In this document: positions 7,460 to 14,260 of the stretch, in pieces
Layout of the letters: each line of letters begins with the position of its first letter
Position numbering within the stretch: position 1 is the first letter of the stretch
NCBI GenBank assembly: GCA_034422075.1
Contig: DAOUJX010000018.1
Coordinates: 1 to 18,604, forward strand
Origin: S34-282 sp034422075
GTDB taxonomy: Bacteria; Chloroflexota; Dehalococcoidia; Lucifugimonadales; Australimonadaceae
DNA: 18,604 nt
Direction: 5' to 3'
The notes under the pieces: model-generated
Seen by the model: the letters and a program-made list of their open reading frames with translations, nothing else
Databases searched by the model: none
What the model was told of the DNA's origin: nothing
Position numbers and translations under genes: made by a program

Positions 7460-8299
7460 CTACTCCCCCTGAACCCCTACGATCACTTCATCGCCGGCGC
7501 CAACGCCGAGGAGGTGCGAGGCGTTGTCGTTGGCGGCGCCGATTTCGAGGTAGCCGTGGCTGCCGACAAGCGCCATATAGGGGCGCCCGTCCTGGTACGA
7601 CGACGCCAAGCCGCCAATGCGCTTGCCCGCTACTTCGATCACCAGCTTGACGTCGGGCATGAAGATGCTGCGTGCGTCGATGTTCGTTATCAGATTGCCG
7701 AAGCGGTCGACCTGCATGACGCAGCCGTAGGTGCGGGCGCCGCTGCGGCGCGGGTGCGGGATGGCCAGCGCAACGACGCTGTCGATGGCTGCGCCCATCG
7801 CGCTTGGCGATACGCCGGTGGTCAGGTAGCCCGCCACCGGCGCAAAGATGTCGCGCCCGTGGAATGTGCTGCTGACCGGAAGGTGCCAGTACTGGTGGTT
7901 TGTCAGGTGGTACGCCTTCCATCCTTCCGGCAGCCCGACCCTGGCCGACTCGAAGGGCGCGACATCCGGCTGAGGACCTCCCCCGCGCATGTACGTGAAC
8001 GACAGCAGCCCGTTGTCCGGCGCGACGAAGTAGGCGTCCGGGCTCTCGACGAGTATCGGCTTGCGGCTCGTGCCTACGCCGGGGTCGACGACGAGGACGT
8101 GGACGGTGCCCTTGGGGAAGTAGTGGTAGGCGGAATCGAAGATGAAGGCCCCGGCCCAGATGTCTTGCGGCGGAATCTCGTGCGTCAGGTCGACGACGCG
8201 CGCCTGAGGATTGATGGCGTAGACGATGCCCTTCATCGTCCCCACGAACCCGTCCGACGTCCCGAAGTCTGTCGTGAGGGTGACGATGGGGTTGGCCAT
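7460..8299 (-). CDS. SAM hydrolase (adenosine-forming; DUF62 / SAM hydroxide adenosyltransferase family)
   Basis: Member of the fluorinase/chlorinase superfamily (PF01887), most of which hydrolyse S-adenosylmethionine to adenosine and methionine. 279 residues. The Asp-Arg-His set that marks the hydrolase group is visible: Asp72 and Arg79 in VVDPGVGTSRKPI and His147 in STFHGRDIF. The substrate-binding TTDFGTSDGF (9-18) and the C-terminal domain motif DRFGNLITNI (198-207) are also present. I see no sign of the loop insertion that marks true fluorinases, so halogenation is unlikely. The start ATG has GGAGG 5 nt upstream. It lies 12 nt after secG in a gatB-secG-SAM hydrolase transcript. The cellular role of this family remains poorly defined. 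Confidence 0.9.
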   Translation of the reverse strand: MANPIVTLTTDFGTSDGFVGTMKGIVYAINPQARVVDLTHEIPPQDIWAGAFIFDSAYHYFPKGTVHVLVVDPGVGTSRKPILVESPDAYFVAPDNGLLSFTYMRGGGPQPDVAPFESARVGLPEGWKAYHLTNHQYWHLPVSSTFHGRDIFAPVAGYLTTGVSPSAMGAAIDSVVALAIPHPRRSGARTYGCVMQVDRFGNLITNIDARSIFMPDVKLVIEVAGKRIGGLASSYQDGRPYMALVGSHGYLEIGAANDNASHLLGVGAGDEVIVGVQGE

Positions 8300-8311
8300 T
8301 GCGCCCTCCGC

Positions 8312-8527
8312 CTAGCTGAACCGGGCGTTGACGACGGCCAGCACGACGAAGATCACGGCCAGCACGATGGTGAGCTGAAAGAGCGTGCGTTCGACGCCTC
8401 GGCGCGTGCGGTAGGTGGTGCCAGCCGCACCGAAGAGTCCGCCGCCCTGCCCCCGCACCTGCAGCAGCACGGTGATGATGAGCAGCGCCACCACCAGAAT
8501 CACGGCGAAGTTGATGAAGGTGCTCAC
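8312..8527 (-). CDS. secG: Preprotein translocase subunit SecG
   Basis: Small inner-membrane subunit of the SecYEG channel. 71 residues with two membrane helices (about 5-22 and 48-68) joined by a Gly-rich loop that carries the family pattern LLQVRGQGGGLFGAAG, followed by TRRGVERTLFQLT. GTG start (8527-8525) preceded by AGGAG on the minus strand. It lies 22 nt downstream of gatB and 12 nt upstream of the SAM hydrolase, so it is very likely in one transcript with them. Its partner secE is encoded at 12186 on the opposite strand; secY is not in the window. Confidence 0.93.
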   Translation of the reverse strand: MSTFINFAVILVVALLIITVLLQVRGQGGGLFGAAGTTYRTRRGVERTLFQLTIVLAVIFVVLAVVNARFS

Positions 8528-8549
8528 GCTCTCCTAACCTCTTACGCGT

Positions 8550-10034
8550 CTATCCTACCGCACTCCCGCGCTGGGCTAGCTCTCCTGCCAGCATCTCGGC
8601 GGCGATTGACGGGTTGGCCTTGCCGCGCGTGATGCGCATCACTTGGCCGACCAGGAACTTCTGCGCCGTCTCCTTTCCGCTCAGGAAGTCATCGACCGCC
8701 TGCGGGTTCTCGTCGAGCGCCTGCGTCACGGCAGCGGCGAGTGCGTCGGCGTCGCTGACCTGCGCCAGCCCCAACTCCTCGACGACGGCACCAGGCTCCT
8801 TGCCGGTCCGATACATCTCCTCGAGCGCCTGCTTTGCCTGCGCCGAGCCGAGCACGCCCTCTTCGATGAGGGTCACCAGTCCGGCGACGTGCTCGGGTCG
8901 CACGGGCTGCTCGTCGATGCTGCGCCCATCCTCGTTCACGTACTGCGCCAGCTCCGTCGTCGTCCAGTTCACGACGGCCTTTGCGGTCTTGGCCGACGCA
9001 CGCTTGCCAAGCGATGCCATCGCACCGTCGAAGAAGCGTGACGTGGCGGGAGCGGCAGTTATGAGCCCGGTGTCGTAGGGCGATAGCCCGTAGGCCTCGG
9101 TGTAGCGTGCGCGCTTCTGTGCCGGCAATTCCGGCAGCGACTCGGCGAGCTGCCCCACCCACGCGGGGTCGATTTGCAGTGGGGGCAGGTCTGGCTCAGG
9201 GAAGTAGCGGTAGTCGTGCGCGTCCTCCTTCGAACGCTGTGAGACCGTGACACCGCGCTCCTCGGCCCATCCGCGCGTCTCCTGGACGATGCGCTCGCCG
9301 CGCTCCGCCATTGCGGTCTGGCGCTCGATCTCGTACTCCAGCGCGCGGTGGACGGCGCGGAACGAGTTCATGTTCTTGACCTCCACCTTCGGCCCGAGCC
9401 AATCGACGCCTCTGGGCCGGATGGAGATGTTGGCGTCACAGCGGAACGCTCCCTCCTCCATCTGCGCCGTCGATACGCCGAGGTAGAGGAGCGTCGAGTG
9501 GAGCGCGAGCAGGTACCGACGTGCTTCGTCCGCCGAGCGCATGTCCGGCTCGCTCACCATCTCCATCAGCGGTATGCCGGAACGATTGACGTCGACCAAG
9601 CTATATGCATCGCCGGTCGCGTCGTCGGTGTGGTGGCTCAGTTTGGCGACGTCCTCTTCGAGGTGGACGCGGTGGACGCCGACGCGCCGCACGCCATCCT
9701 CCGTCTCGACGTCGAGGTGGCCGCCGGTGCAAAGCGGCATGTCGTACTGCGAGATCTGGTAGCCCTTCATGAGGTCGGGGTAGGCGTAGTTCTTACGGTC
9801 GAACTTGGTGTCGGCGGCGATGTCGGAGCCGAGCGCGAGGCCTGTCATGATGACGGCGCGCACCGCCTCGCGGTTGATGACGGGCAGCGTCCCTGGCAGG
9901 CCGAGGCAGACGGGGCAGACGCGGGTGTTCGGCGCGGCCTGCTGGTAGTCGGCGGGACAGGAGCAGAACATCTTGCTGCGCGTCAGCAACTGCGCATGCA
10001 CCTCCAGCCCGATGACTGCCTCGTACTCGCCCAT
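8550..10034 (-). CDS. gatB: Asp-tRNA(Asn)/Glu-tRNA(Gln) amidotransferase subunit B
   Basis: tRNA-binding and kinase subunit of GatCAB, which converts misacylated Glu-tRNA(Gln) and/or Asp-tRNA(Asn) to the correct amide forms. 494 residues, full length. Clear motifs: GLEVHAQLLTRSKMFC (9-24), a four-cysteine zinc site (Cys24, Cys26, Cys40, Cys43, CSC...CPVC), FDRKNYAYPDLMKGYQISQY, DVNRSGIPLMEMVSEPD, EEGAFRCDANIS and AHDYRYFPEPDLPPL. The C-terminal helical and YqeY-like tail (about 345-490) binds tRNA. The organism therefore uses the indirect route for at least one amide aminoacyl-tRNA. gatA and gatC are not in the window. The ATG lies 9 nt after a TATAAT box with no clear ribosome binding site. 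Confidence 0.97.
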   Translation of the reverse strand: MGEYEAVIGLEVHAQLLTRSKMFCSCPADYQQAAPNTRVCPVCLGLPGTLPVINREAVRAVIMTGLALGSDIAADTKFDRKNYAYPDLMKGYQISQYDMPLCTGGHLDVETEDGVRRVGVHRVHLEEDVAKLSHHTDDATGDAYSLVDVNRSGIPLMEMVSEPDMRSADEARRYLLALHSTLLYLGVSTAQMEEGAFRCDANISIRPRGVDWLGPKVEVKNMNSFRAVHRALEYEIERQTAMAERGERIVQETRGWAEERGVTVSQRSKEDAHDYRYFPEPDLPPLQIDPAWVGQLAESLPELPAQKRARYTEAYGLSPYDTGLITAAPATSRFFDGAMASLGKRASAKTAKAVVNWTTTELAQYVNEDGRSIDEQPVRPEHVAGLVTLIEEGVLGSAQAKQALEEMYRTGKEPGAVVEELGLAQVSDADALAAAVTQALDENPQAVDDFLSGKETAQKFLVGQVMRITRGKANPSIAAEMLAGELAQRGSAVG

Positions 10035-10043
10035 CTCATCGAA

Positions 10044-10049
10044 ATTATA
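10044..10049 (-). promoter_or_regulatory. Consensus -10 box (TATAAT) for gatB-secG-SAM hydrolase
   Basis: On the minus strand TATAAT (10049-10044) stands 9 nt before the gatB ATG. The transcript would have a leader of about 0-3 nt. The region 17 bp further upstream shows no recognisable -35. An out-of-frame ATG at 10039-10037 lies between box and start. Confidence 0.55.
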
Positions 10050-10070
10050 CGCGCCGGACGCGGGGGGAGG

Positions 10071-10238
10071 TTAGCCGCGGGGCCTACGCCGCCGGTACAC
10101 GTTCAAGGCGACGACCAGCCCTAAGACGATAGCCGCCTGCAGCGCGAACGTCGGCAGCGTGCCCAGCGTGTCGGCCGCCGCAAAGTACACGGCCATCAGT
10201 AGGGCGAATAGCCCGACAAAAATCAGCCCAGGCCGCAT
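10071..10238 (-). CDS. Small two-helix membrane protein, unknown function
   Basis: 55-residue reading frame on the minus strand, ATG 10238-10236 to TAA 10073-10071. The N-terminus is MRPGLIFVGLFALLMAVYF. Two hydrophobic stretches (about 4-22 and 31-48) are joined by a short turn (ADTLGTLPT), and the C-terminus is strongly basic (YRRRRPRG), so both ends should face the cytoplasm. I do not recognise a family. Support: sustained hydrophobic pattern, C-terminal positive cluster, and an extended -10 box (TGCTAGCCT) 7 nt before the ATG, as for leaderless genes. There is no Shine-Dalgarno sequence. It lies 36 nt upstream of gatB, which has its own promoter. Too short for common ORF length cutoffs. 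Confidence 0.6.
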   Translation of the reverse strand: MRPGLIFVGLFALLMAVYFAAADTLGTLPTFALQAAIVLGLVVALNVYRRRRPRG

Positions 10239-10245
10239 GCGCGCA

Positions 10246-10254
10246 AGGCTAGCA
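10246..10254 (-). promoter_or_regulatory. Extended -10 for the small membrane protein gene
   Basis: Minus strand TGC (10254-10252) plus TAGCCT (10251-10246), 7 nt before the ATG at 10238. An overlapping TATGCT (10256-10251) is an alternative -10. The promoter is divergent from that of the tRNA cluster, whose -35 begins at 10271. Confidence 0.4.
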
Positions 10255-10270
10255 TAGGCGCGCGGGCCGC

Positions 10271-10300
10271 TTGACTGCGCGCCTGCGGCTTCGCTATGCT
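10271..10300 (+). promoter_or_regulatory. Promoter for the tRNA cluster
   Basis: TTGACT (10271-10276), an 18-bp spacer, TATGCT (10295-10300). Both hexamers are close to the sigma-70-type consensus. Transcription should start near 10307, about 55 nt before tRNA-Thr(UGU). Confidence 0.6.
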
Positions 10301-10361
10301 GCTGATGTGTGCGGCCTGTGGGGCCGTGCTTTTGTTGTCGGAAGCCTCAGGGGGCGCTTCA

Positions 10362-10433
10362 GCCCGAGTGGCGCAACGGCAGCGCAGCCGATTTGTAATC
10401 GGCAGGTTGTGGGTTCGAATCCCGCCTCGGGCT
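10362..10433 (+). tRNA. tRNA-Thr (anticodon TGT)
   Basis: A full cloverleaf can be drawn: acceptor GCCCGAG/CTCGGGC (10362-10368 with 10426-10432), D stem GCGC/GCGC, anticodon stem GCCGA/TCGGC around loop TTTGTAA with anticodon TGT at 10394-10396, and T arm GTGGG-TTCGAAT-CCCGC. The discriminator is T. The 3' CCA is not encoded (TCCG follows), unlike the next two tRNAs, so it must be added after transcription. Reads ACA codons and, through U34, possibly other ACN codons. Confidence 0.96.
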
Positions 10434-10483
10434 CCGGCAGCGTCCGGCGCTAGGAGGCGGAGCGGGCGCGTTGGCGCTGCCGG
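10434..10483 (+). repeat. 9-bp inverted repeat between tRNA-Thr and tRNA-Tyr
   Basis: CCGGCAGCG (10434-10442) and CGCTGCCGG (10475-10483) are perfect complements with 32 nt between. The left arm begins immediately after the discriminator base of tRNA-Thr. The right arm overlaps the -35 of the tRNA-Tyr promoter. It could be a processing or termination structure; there is no T-run. Confidence 0.5.
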
Positions 10484-10499
10484 CGCGGCATGCTACACT
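10471..10499 (+). promoter_or_regulatory. Second promoter, before tRNA-Tyr
   Basis: TTGGCG (10471-10476), a 17-bp spacer, TACACT (10494-10499), with an extended -10 TGC at 10491-10493. It would start transcription near 10506, about 11 nt before the tRNA-Tyr gene, and could supply tRNA-Tyr, tRNA-Thr(GGU) and tuf. Confidence 0.55.
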
Positions 10500-10516
10500 T
10501 CCAAGTTGGTTAGAGC

Positions 10517-10602
10517 GGAGGGATGGCGGAGTGGACAATCGCATCAGACTGTAAATCTGACGCCTCCGGGCTTCGTAGGTTCGAATCCTACTCCCTCCAC
10601 CA
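10517..10602 (+). tRNA. tRNA-Tyr (anticodon GTA)
   Basis: Acceptor GGAGGGA (10517-10523) pairs with TCCCTCC (10592-10598), discriminator A, and CCA is encoded (10600-10602). Anticodon stem TCAGA/TCTGA holds loop CTGTAAA with GTA at 10551-10553. The long variable arm (around 10561-10575) is of the class II type expected for bacterial tRNA-Tyr. T loop TTCGAAT is present. Confidence 0.97.
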
Positions 10603-10644
10603 GCCTGCGAGCCTAAGCGGAAGGTGGCAGAGGAGCGGCAGCGA

Positions 10645-10720
10645 GCCCACATAGCTCAGACGGTAGAGCACGTTCTTGGTAAGAACGAGGTCATCGGTTC
10701 AAGTCCGATTGTGGGCTCCA
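10645..10720 (+). tRNA. tRNA-Thr (anticodon GGT)
   Basis: Acceptor GCCCACA (10645-10651) pairs with TGTGGGC (10710-10716), discriminator T, and CCA is encoded (10718-10720). D stem GCTC/GAGC, anticodon stem CGTTC/GAACG with loop TTGGTAA and anticodon GGT at 10678-10680, T arm ATCGG-TTCAAGT-CCGAT. Reads ACC and ACU. It lies 84 nt before tuf, the same neighbour as in the E. coli thrU-tyrU-glyT-thrT-tufB operon. Confidence 0.97.
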
Positions 10721-10803
10721 TCCATGACCGCTAGAGAAGCAGGAAGGGACACGACGGCTCGTACAAAGACACCACAGCGGGCCCGTTTCGGAGAGAAGGA
10801 GCA

Positions 10804-12003
10804 ATGGCCAAGGCGAAGTTCGAACGCACCAAGCCGCACGTTAATGTCGGCACCATCGGTCACGTCGACCACGGCAAGACGACGCTGACCGCCGCGATCA
10901 CCAAGGTGGCTGGCCTCTCGTTGGGCACCAACTACTTCCGCGCCTTCGATTCCATCGACAGCGCGCCGGAGGAGCGCGCGCGGGGCGTTACGATCGCCAT
11001 CGCGCACGTCGAGTACGAGACGGCCAACCGCCACTACGCGCACGTCGACTGCCCCGGCCATGCCGACTACATCAAGAACATGATTACCGGCGCAGCGCAG
11101 ATGGACGGCGCAATCCTCGTGGTCAGCGCCCCCGACGGCCCCATGCCGCAGACGCGCGAACACATCCTCCTTGCGCGCCAGGTCGAAGTCCCCCGCATCG
11201 TCGTAGCCCTCAACAAGGTCGACATGATGGACGACCCCGAGCTCCTCGACCTCGTCGAACTGGAGGTGCGCGACCTGCTCAACCAGTACGACTTCCCGGG
11301 CGACGACACCCCCGTTGTCCGCTTGAGCGCGCTCCAGGCGTTGGAGTCGACTTCCACCGATCAGGGTGCGCCGGAGTACGAGGGCATCCGCGAGTTGCTC
11401 ACCGCGGTGGACGAGTACATTCCCATCCCCGATCGCCCGCGCGACTTGCCGTTCCTCATGCCCATCGAGGACGTCTTCTCCATCAAGGGCCGCGGCACCG
11501 TCGTCACCGGACGCATCGAGCGCGGCGTCGTCCACCCGGGTGACGAAGTGGAGATCGTCGGGTTCGGTGCTGACAAGAAGACGACCGTCACCGGTGTGGA
11601 GATGTTCCACAAGCTGCTGGATGAGGGCGAGCCTGGCGACGCGGTCGGCACGCTGCTCCGCGGCGTCGAGCGCGACGATGTGGAGCGGGGGCAGGTGCTC
11701 GCGGCACCGCGCTCCATCAAGTCGCTCCACGAGGCCGACGCGGAGGTGTACGTTCTGTCCAAGAACGAGGGCGGGCGGCACACGCCATTCTTCAGTGGCT
11801 ACAAGCCCCAGTTCTATGTCCGCACCATGGACGTCACCGGCGAAATCGAGCTGCCCGAGGGCACCGAGATGATCATGCCGGGCGACAACACCAGGATGCG
11901 CATCAAGCTCATTACGCCGGTAGCGATGGAAGAGGGTCTGCGCTTCGCGATTCGCGAGGGCGGGCGCACTGTCGGTGCCGGTGTCGTCACCAAGGTCTAC
12001 TAA
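10804..12003 (+). CDS. tuf: Elongation factor Tu
   Basis: GTPase that delivers aminoacyl-tRNA to the ribosome. 399 residues with the standard three domains. G1 GHVDHGKT (19-26), switch I RGVTIAIAHVEYET with Thr63, G3 DCPGH (82-86) with catalytic His86, G4 NKVD (137-140), G5 SAL (175-177). Domain 2 begins near PFLMPIEDVFSIKGRGTVVTGRIERG, and the protein ends in GRTVGAGVVTKVY as usual. AAGGAG at 10796-10801 is only 2 nt from the ATG, a short but usable spacing. It follows the tRNA-Thr(GGU) gene and precedes rpmG by 9 nt. Confidence 0.98.
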   Translation: MAKAKFERTKPHVNVGTIGHVDHGKTTLTAAITKVAGLSLGTNYFRAFDSIDSAPEERARGVTIAIAHVEYETANRHYAHVDCPGHADYIKNMITGAAQMDGAILVVSAPDGPMPQTREHILLARQVEVPRIVVALNKVDMMDDPELLDLVELEVRDLLNQYDFPGDDTPVVRLSALQALESTSTDQGAPEYEGIRELLTAVDEYIPIPDRPRDLPFLMPIEDVFSIKGRGTVVTGRIERGVVHPGDEVEIVGFGADKKTTVTGVEMFHKLLDEGEPGDAVGTLLRGVERDDVERGQVLAAPRSIKSLHEADAEVYVLSKNEGGRHTPFFSGYKPQFYVRTMDVTGEIELPEGTEMIMPGDNTRMRIKLITPVAMEEGLRFAIREGGRTVGAGVVTKVY

Positions 12004-12012
12004 GGGGCAAGC

Positions 12013-12183
12013 GTGGCCAAGAAGCGCGGCGATGTCCGCCAGCTCATCAACCTCGCCTGCACCGACTGCCGCGAGCGGACGTACTGGACGCAGAAGAACC
12101 GGCGGAACGACCAGAATCGGCTTGAGTTGAACAAGTTCTGCCCGCGCTGCCGCCGCCACAAGCCACACAGGGAGGTGCGGTAG
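12013..12183 (+). CDS. rpmG: Ribosomal protein L33
   Basis: 56-residue protein of the large ribosomal subunit, missed by usual length cutoffs. It starts at GTG 12013 and ends at TAG 12183. The sequence begins MAKKRGDVRQLINLACTDC and contains two cysteine pairs (Cys16/Cys19 and Cys43/Cys46, FCPRC), which makes this the zinc-binding form of L33. The family pattern Tyr-Trp-Thr-x-Lys-Asn and Leu-Glu-Leu-x-Lys-Phe is clear (TYWTQKN, LELNKFC). It is 9 nt after tuf and 2 nt before secE, the normal neighbours. Confidence 0.95.
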   Translation: MAKKRGDVRQLINLACTDCRERTYWTQKNRRNDQNRLELNKFCPRCRRHKPHREVR

Positions 12184-12185
12184 GC

Positions 12186-12434
12186 ATGGCGTCGCGCGGC
12201 GGCAGCAATCAGGTGCGCGCATTCCTGCAGGACAGCGGTTCCCGCAGGCAGGGGCGGGGTCTATTCGCCCTTGTGGGGGAGGTCTGGGGCGAACTGACCA
12301 AGGTCAATTGGCCGTCGCGCGAGGACACGACCCGCCTGAGCATTCTCGTTATCGTCGTGGCGATCGTCGCCGGCATTTTCCTCGGCCTGTGGGACTTCGG
12401 CTTTACGCAACTCGTCGACCGGGTGCTGATCTAG
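12186..12434 (+). CDS. secE: Preprotein translocase subunit SecE
   Basis: Essential clamp subunit of the SecYEG channel in the inner membrane. 82 residues, the short single-helix form. The amphipathic family signature EVWGELTKVNWPSREDT is at 32-48, followed by one membrane helix (about 51-69). The N-terminal 25 residues are basic and low in pattern. The start is 2 nt after the rpmG stop. The TAG stop overlaps the nusG ribosome binding site, so secE and nusG are tightly coupled. Confidence 0.94.
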   Translation: MASRGGSNQVRAFLQDSGSRRQGRGLFALVGEVWGELTKVNWPSREDTTRLSILVIVVAIVAGIFLGLWDFGFTQLVDRVLI

Positions 12435-12444
12435 GAGGCGTGGC

Positions 12445-13011
12445 ATGACCAATCAGGCAACTGCGCCTTCCACGGCGAACTGGTACATCATCCACACCTA
12501 CTCCGGGCAGGAGGAACGGGTCAAGAAGAACCTTGAGTTGCGTATCGAGTCGATGGATGCCAAGGACAAGGTCTTCCAGGTCGTCATCCCGACGGAGAAG
12601 GAAATCGAGATCAAGGACGGGAAGCGCAAGCCCGTTCAGCGCAAGGTCTTCCCCGGCTACATCCTCGTCCAGATGGTGATGGACGAGCGCAGCTGGGAGG
12701 TCGTGCGTGAAACACCCGGCGTGACGGGCTTCGTCTCAGCGGAGGATGAGAACGACCGACGCCAGCGCCCGGTTCCGCTGGCCGAGAAGGAGGTCGAGGC
12801 CATCATGGCGCGTATGGAGGACGAATCGCCTCGCATCCGCGTCGGCCTGCAAGAGGGCCAGATGGTGCGCATCACCTCCGGCGCCTTCTCCGACTTCATG
12901 GGCTCCGTCGAGTCGGTCGACCAGGACAAGGGGAAGGTGCGCGTCCTCGTCTCCTTCTTCGGGCGCGAGACGCCGGTTGAGCTGGACTTCCTCCAGGTTG
13001 AGAAGGTCTAG
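12445..13011 (+). CDS. nusG: Transcription antitermination/pausing factor NusG
   Basis: RNA polymerase clamp factor that links transcription to translation or Rho. 188 residues. The NGN domain (about 12-110) starts WYIIHTYSGQEERVKKNLE and holds FPGYILVQM (69-77) and RETPGVTGFV (88-97). The KOW domain (about 137-185) holds EGQMVRITSGAFSDFMGSV. No extra domain is inserted. AGGAGG (12433-12438) is well spaced from ATG 12445. Confidence 0.97.
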   Translation: MTNQATAPSTANWYIIHTYSGQEERVKKNLELRIESMDAKDKVFQVVIPTEKEIEIKDGKRKPVQRKVFPGYILVQMVMDERSWEVVRETPGVTGFVSAEDENDRRQRPVPLAEKEVEAIMARMEDESPRIRVGLQEGQMVRITSGAFSDFMGSVESVDQDKGKVRVLVSFFGRETPVELDFLQVEKV

Positions 13012-13023
13012 CGGGGCAGGCCC

Positions 13024-13452
13024 ATGGCAAAGAAGGTACGCACGATTCTGAGGCTGCAGCTCCCCGCCGGGGCCGCGACGCCGGCGCCGCCCGTCGGGCC
13101 TGCGCTTGGCCAGCACGGCATCAACATCATGGGCTTCGTGAAGGAGTACAACGCGCGCACGGCCAACCAGGCCGGCACCATCATTCCCGCGGAGATAACG
13201 GTCTTCGAGGACACCTCCTTCACCTTCGTCACCAAGACGCCTCCGGCCTCGGAGCTGATCCGCAAGGCGCTCGGCGTGGAGAAGGGCAGCCAGCGCGCAT
13301 ACCATGAGAGGATTGGCGCGCTCAGCCGTTCGCAGCTGCGCGAGATTGCCGAGACCAAGCAGAAGGACCTCAGCGCCGCGTCGGTGGAGGCGGCGATGAA
13401 GATCATCGAGGGCACCGCGCGCAGTATGGGCGTCGCGGTGGACGAGGAGTAG
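13024..13452 (+). CDS. rplK: Ribosomal protein L11
   Basis: Large-subunit protein at the base of the stalk, where it binds 23S rRNA in the GTPase centre. 142 residues, the usual length. The N-terminal domain has PVGPALGQHGINIMGFVKEY with the conserved proline-rich hinge. The C-terminal rRNA-binding domain carries TKTPPASELIRKALGVEKGS and ends MKIIEGTARSMGVAV. It starts 12 nt after nusG and ends 4 nt before rplA, with the rplA ribosome binding site inside its last codons. Confidence 0.97.
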   Translation: MAKKVRTILRLQLPAGAATPAPPVGPALGQHGINIMGFVKEYNARTANQAGTIIPAEITVFEDTSFTFVTKTPPASELIRKALGVEKGSQRAYHERIGALSRSQLREIAETKQKDLSAASVEAAMKIIEGTARSMGVAVDEE

Positions 13453-13456
13453 CGCA

Positions 13457-14173
13457 ATGGCGGGGACGCGTAGCAAGGCTTACCAGGAGAAGGTCGCGAA
13501 GGTCGACCGCGAAGCCTCCTACTCGCCGCCGGAGGCGGTGGCGTTGGCGCAGAGCGCGGCGCGCACCACGTTCGACGAGACGGTCGAACTGCACCTGCGA
13601 ACGAATGCCGACCCGCGCCATGCCGACCAGCAACTGCGCGGTGTAGCGATCCTGCCCCACGGCGTGGGCAAGGAGGTGCGCGTGGCGGTCTTTGCACCCG
13701 CCGACGCCCAGCGCGCCGCTAATGAGGCTGGCGCGGACATCGTCGGTGACGACGACCTCGTTGCGCGAGTCGAAGGCGGGTTTACCGAGTTCGACGTCGC
13801 CATCGCGACGCCAGACATGATGGGAAAGATAGGCAAGCTCGGGCGCATACTCGGACGGCGCGGCCTGATGCCCAACCCGCGCACCGGCACCGTCGTGCAG
13901 CCGCAGGACGTGGCCTCCGCCGTCGGCGAGGCGAAGAAGGGGCGCGTTGAACTGCGAATGGACCGCTCCGCCATCATTCACTCGCCCATCGGCAAGGCGA
14001 GCTTTGCGCCGGAGCAGTTGCTCGCCAACATGACGGCGGTCATCGACACGATCAATCAGCTGCGTCCAAGCGCTGTCAAGGGCCAATTCGTCAAGACCGC
14101 CTACCTGACCACGACCATGGGCCCCGGCGTCCCTCTGGACGTCGGCGCAACGATGTCACTCAGGACGGACTAA
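13457..14173 (+). CDS. rplA: Ribosomal protein L1
   Basis: Large-subunit protein of the L1 stalk, involved in E-site tRNA release. In E. coli it also represses its own rplKA message. 238 residues. It has the L1 signature IGKLGRILGRRGLMPNPRTGTV region (114-135) between the two halves of domain I, and the C-terminal FVKTAYLTTTMGPGVPLD segment. GAGGAG lies in the last codons of rplK. I did not find a clear L1-binding mimic before rplK. The 254 nt to rplJ hold a promoter and the L10 leader. Confidence 0.97.
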   Translation: MAGTRSKAYQEKVAKVDREASYSPPEAVALAQSAARTTFDETVELHLRTNADPRHADQQLRGVAILPHGVGKEVRVAVFAPADAQRAANEAGADIVGDDDLVARVEGGFTEFDVAIATPDMMGKIGKLGRILGRRGLMPNPRTGTVVQPQDVASAVGEAKKGRVELRMDRSAIIHSPIGKASFAPEQLLANMTAVIDTINQLRPSAVKGQFVKTAYLTTTMGPGVPLDVGATMSLRTD

Positions 14174-14184
14174 CCTCCGCCGCG

Positions 14185-14213
14185 TTGACGCAAGGGGCGC
14201 GTCCGACGACAAT
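14185..14213 (+). promoter_or_regulatory. Likely promoter for rplJ-rplL
   Basis: TTGACG (14185-14190), a 17-bp spacer, GACAAT (14208-14213). The -35 matches 5 of 6 and the -10 matches 4 of 6 consensus bases. Transcription would start near 14220 and include the whole L10 leader. A TAGGCG/CGCCTA hairpin (14213-14236) follows. Confidence 0.4.
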
Positions 14214-14260
14214 AGGCGTTGCAAAGGAGTCGCCTAGCGCGCAACACGGGACAGCATAAG

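Noticed and set aside
7460..8299. Fluorinase or chlorinase activity
   Set aside because: The Asp72-Arg79-His147 set fits the hydroxide-using SAM hydrolases, and I see no fluorinase-type loop insertion.
7514..8632. 372-codon open frame on the plus strand opposite the SAM hydrolase and secG
   Set aside because: It is antisense to two recognisable genes; long open frames on the opposite strand are expected in high-GC DNA.
10603..10644. Possible degenerate tRNA-Gly between tRNA-Tyr and tRNA-Thr(GGU)
   Set aside because: Only 42 nt are available and no stem or anticodon arm can be drawn.
10699..12222. 507-codon open frame on the minus strand opposite tuf
   Set aside because: It is a mirror of the tuf codon pattern with no protein-family features.
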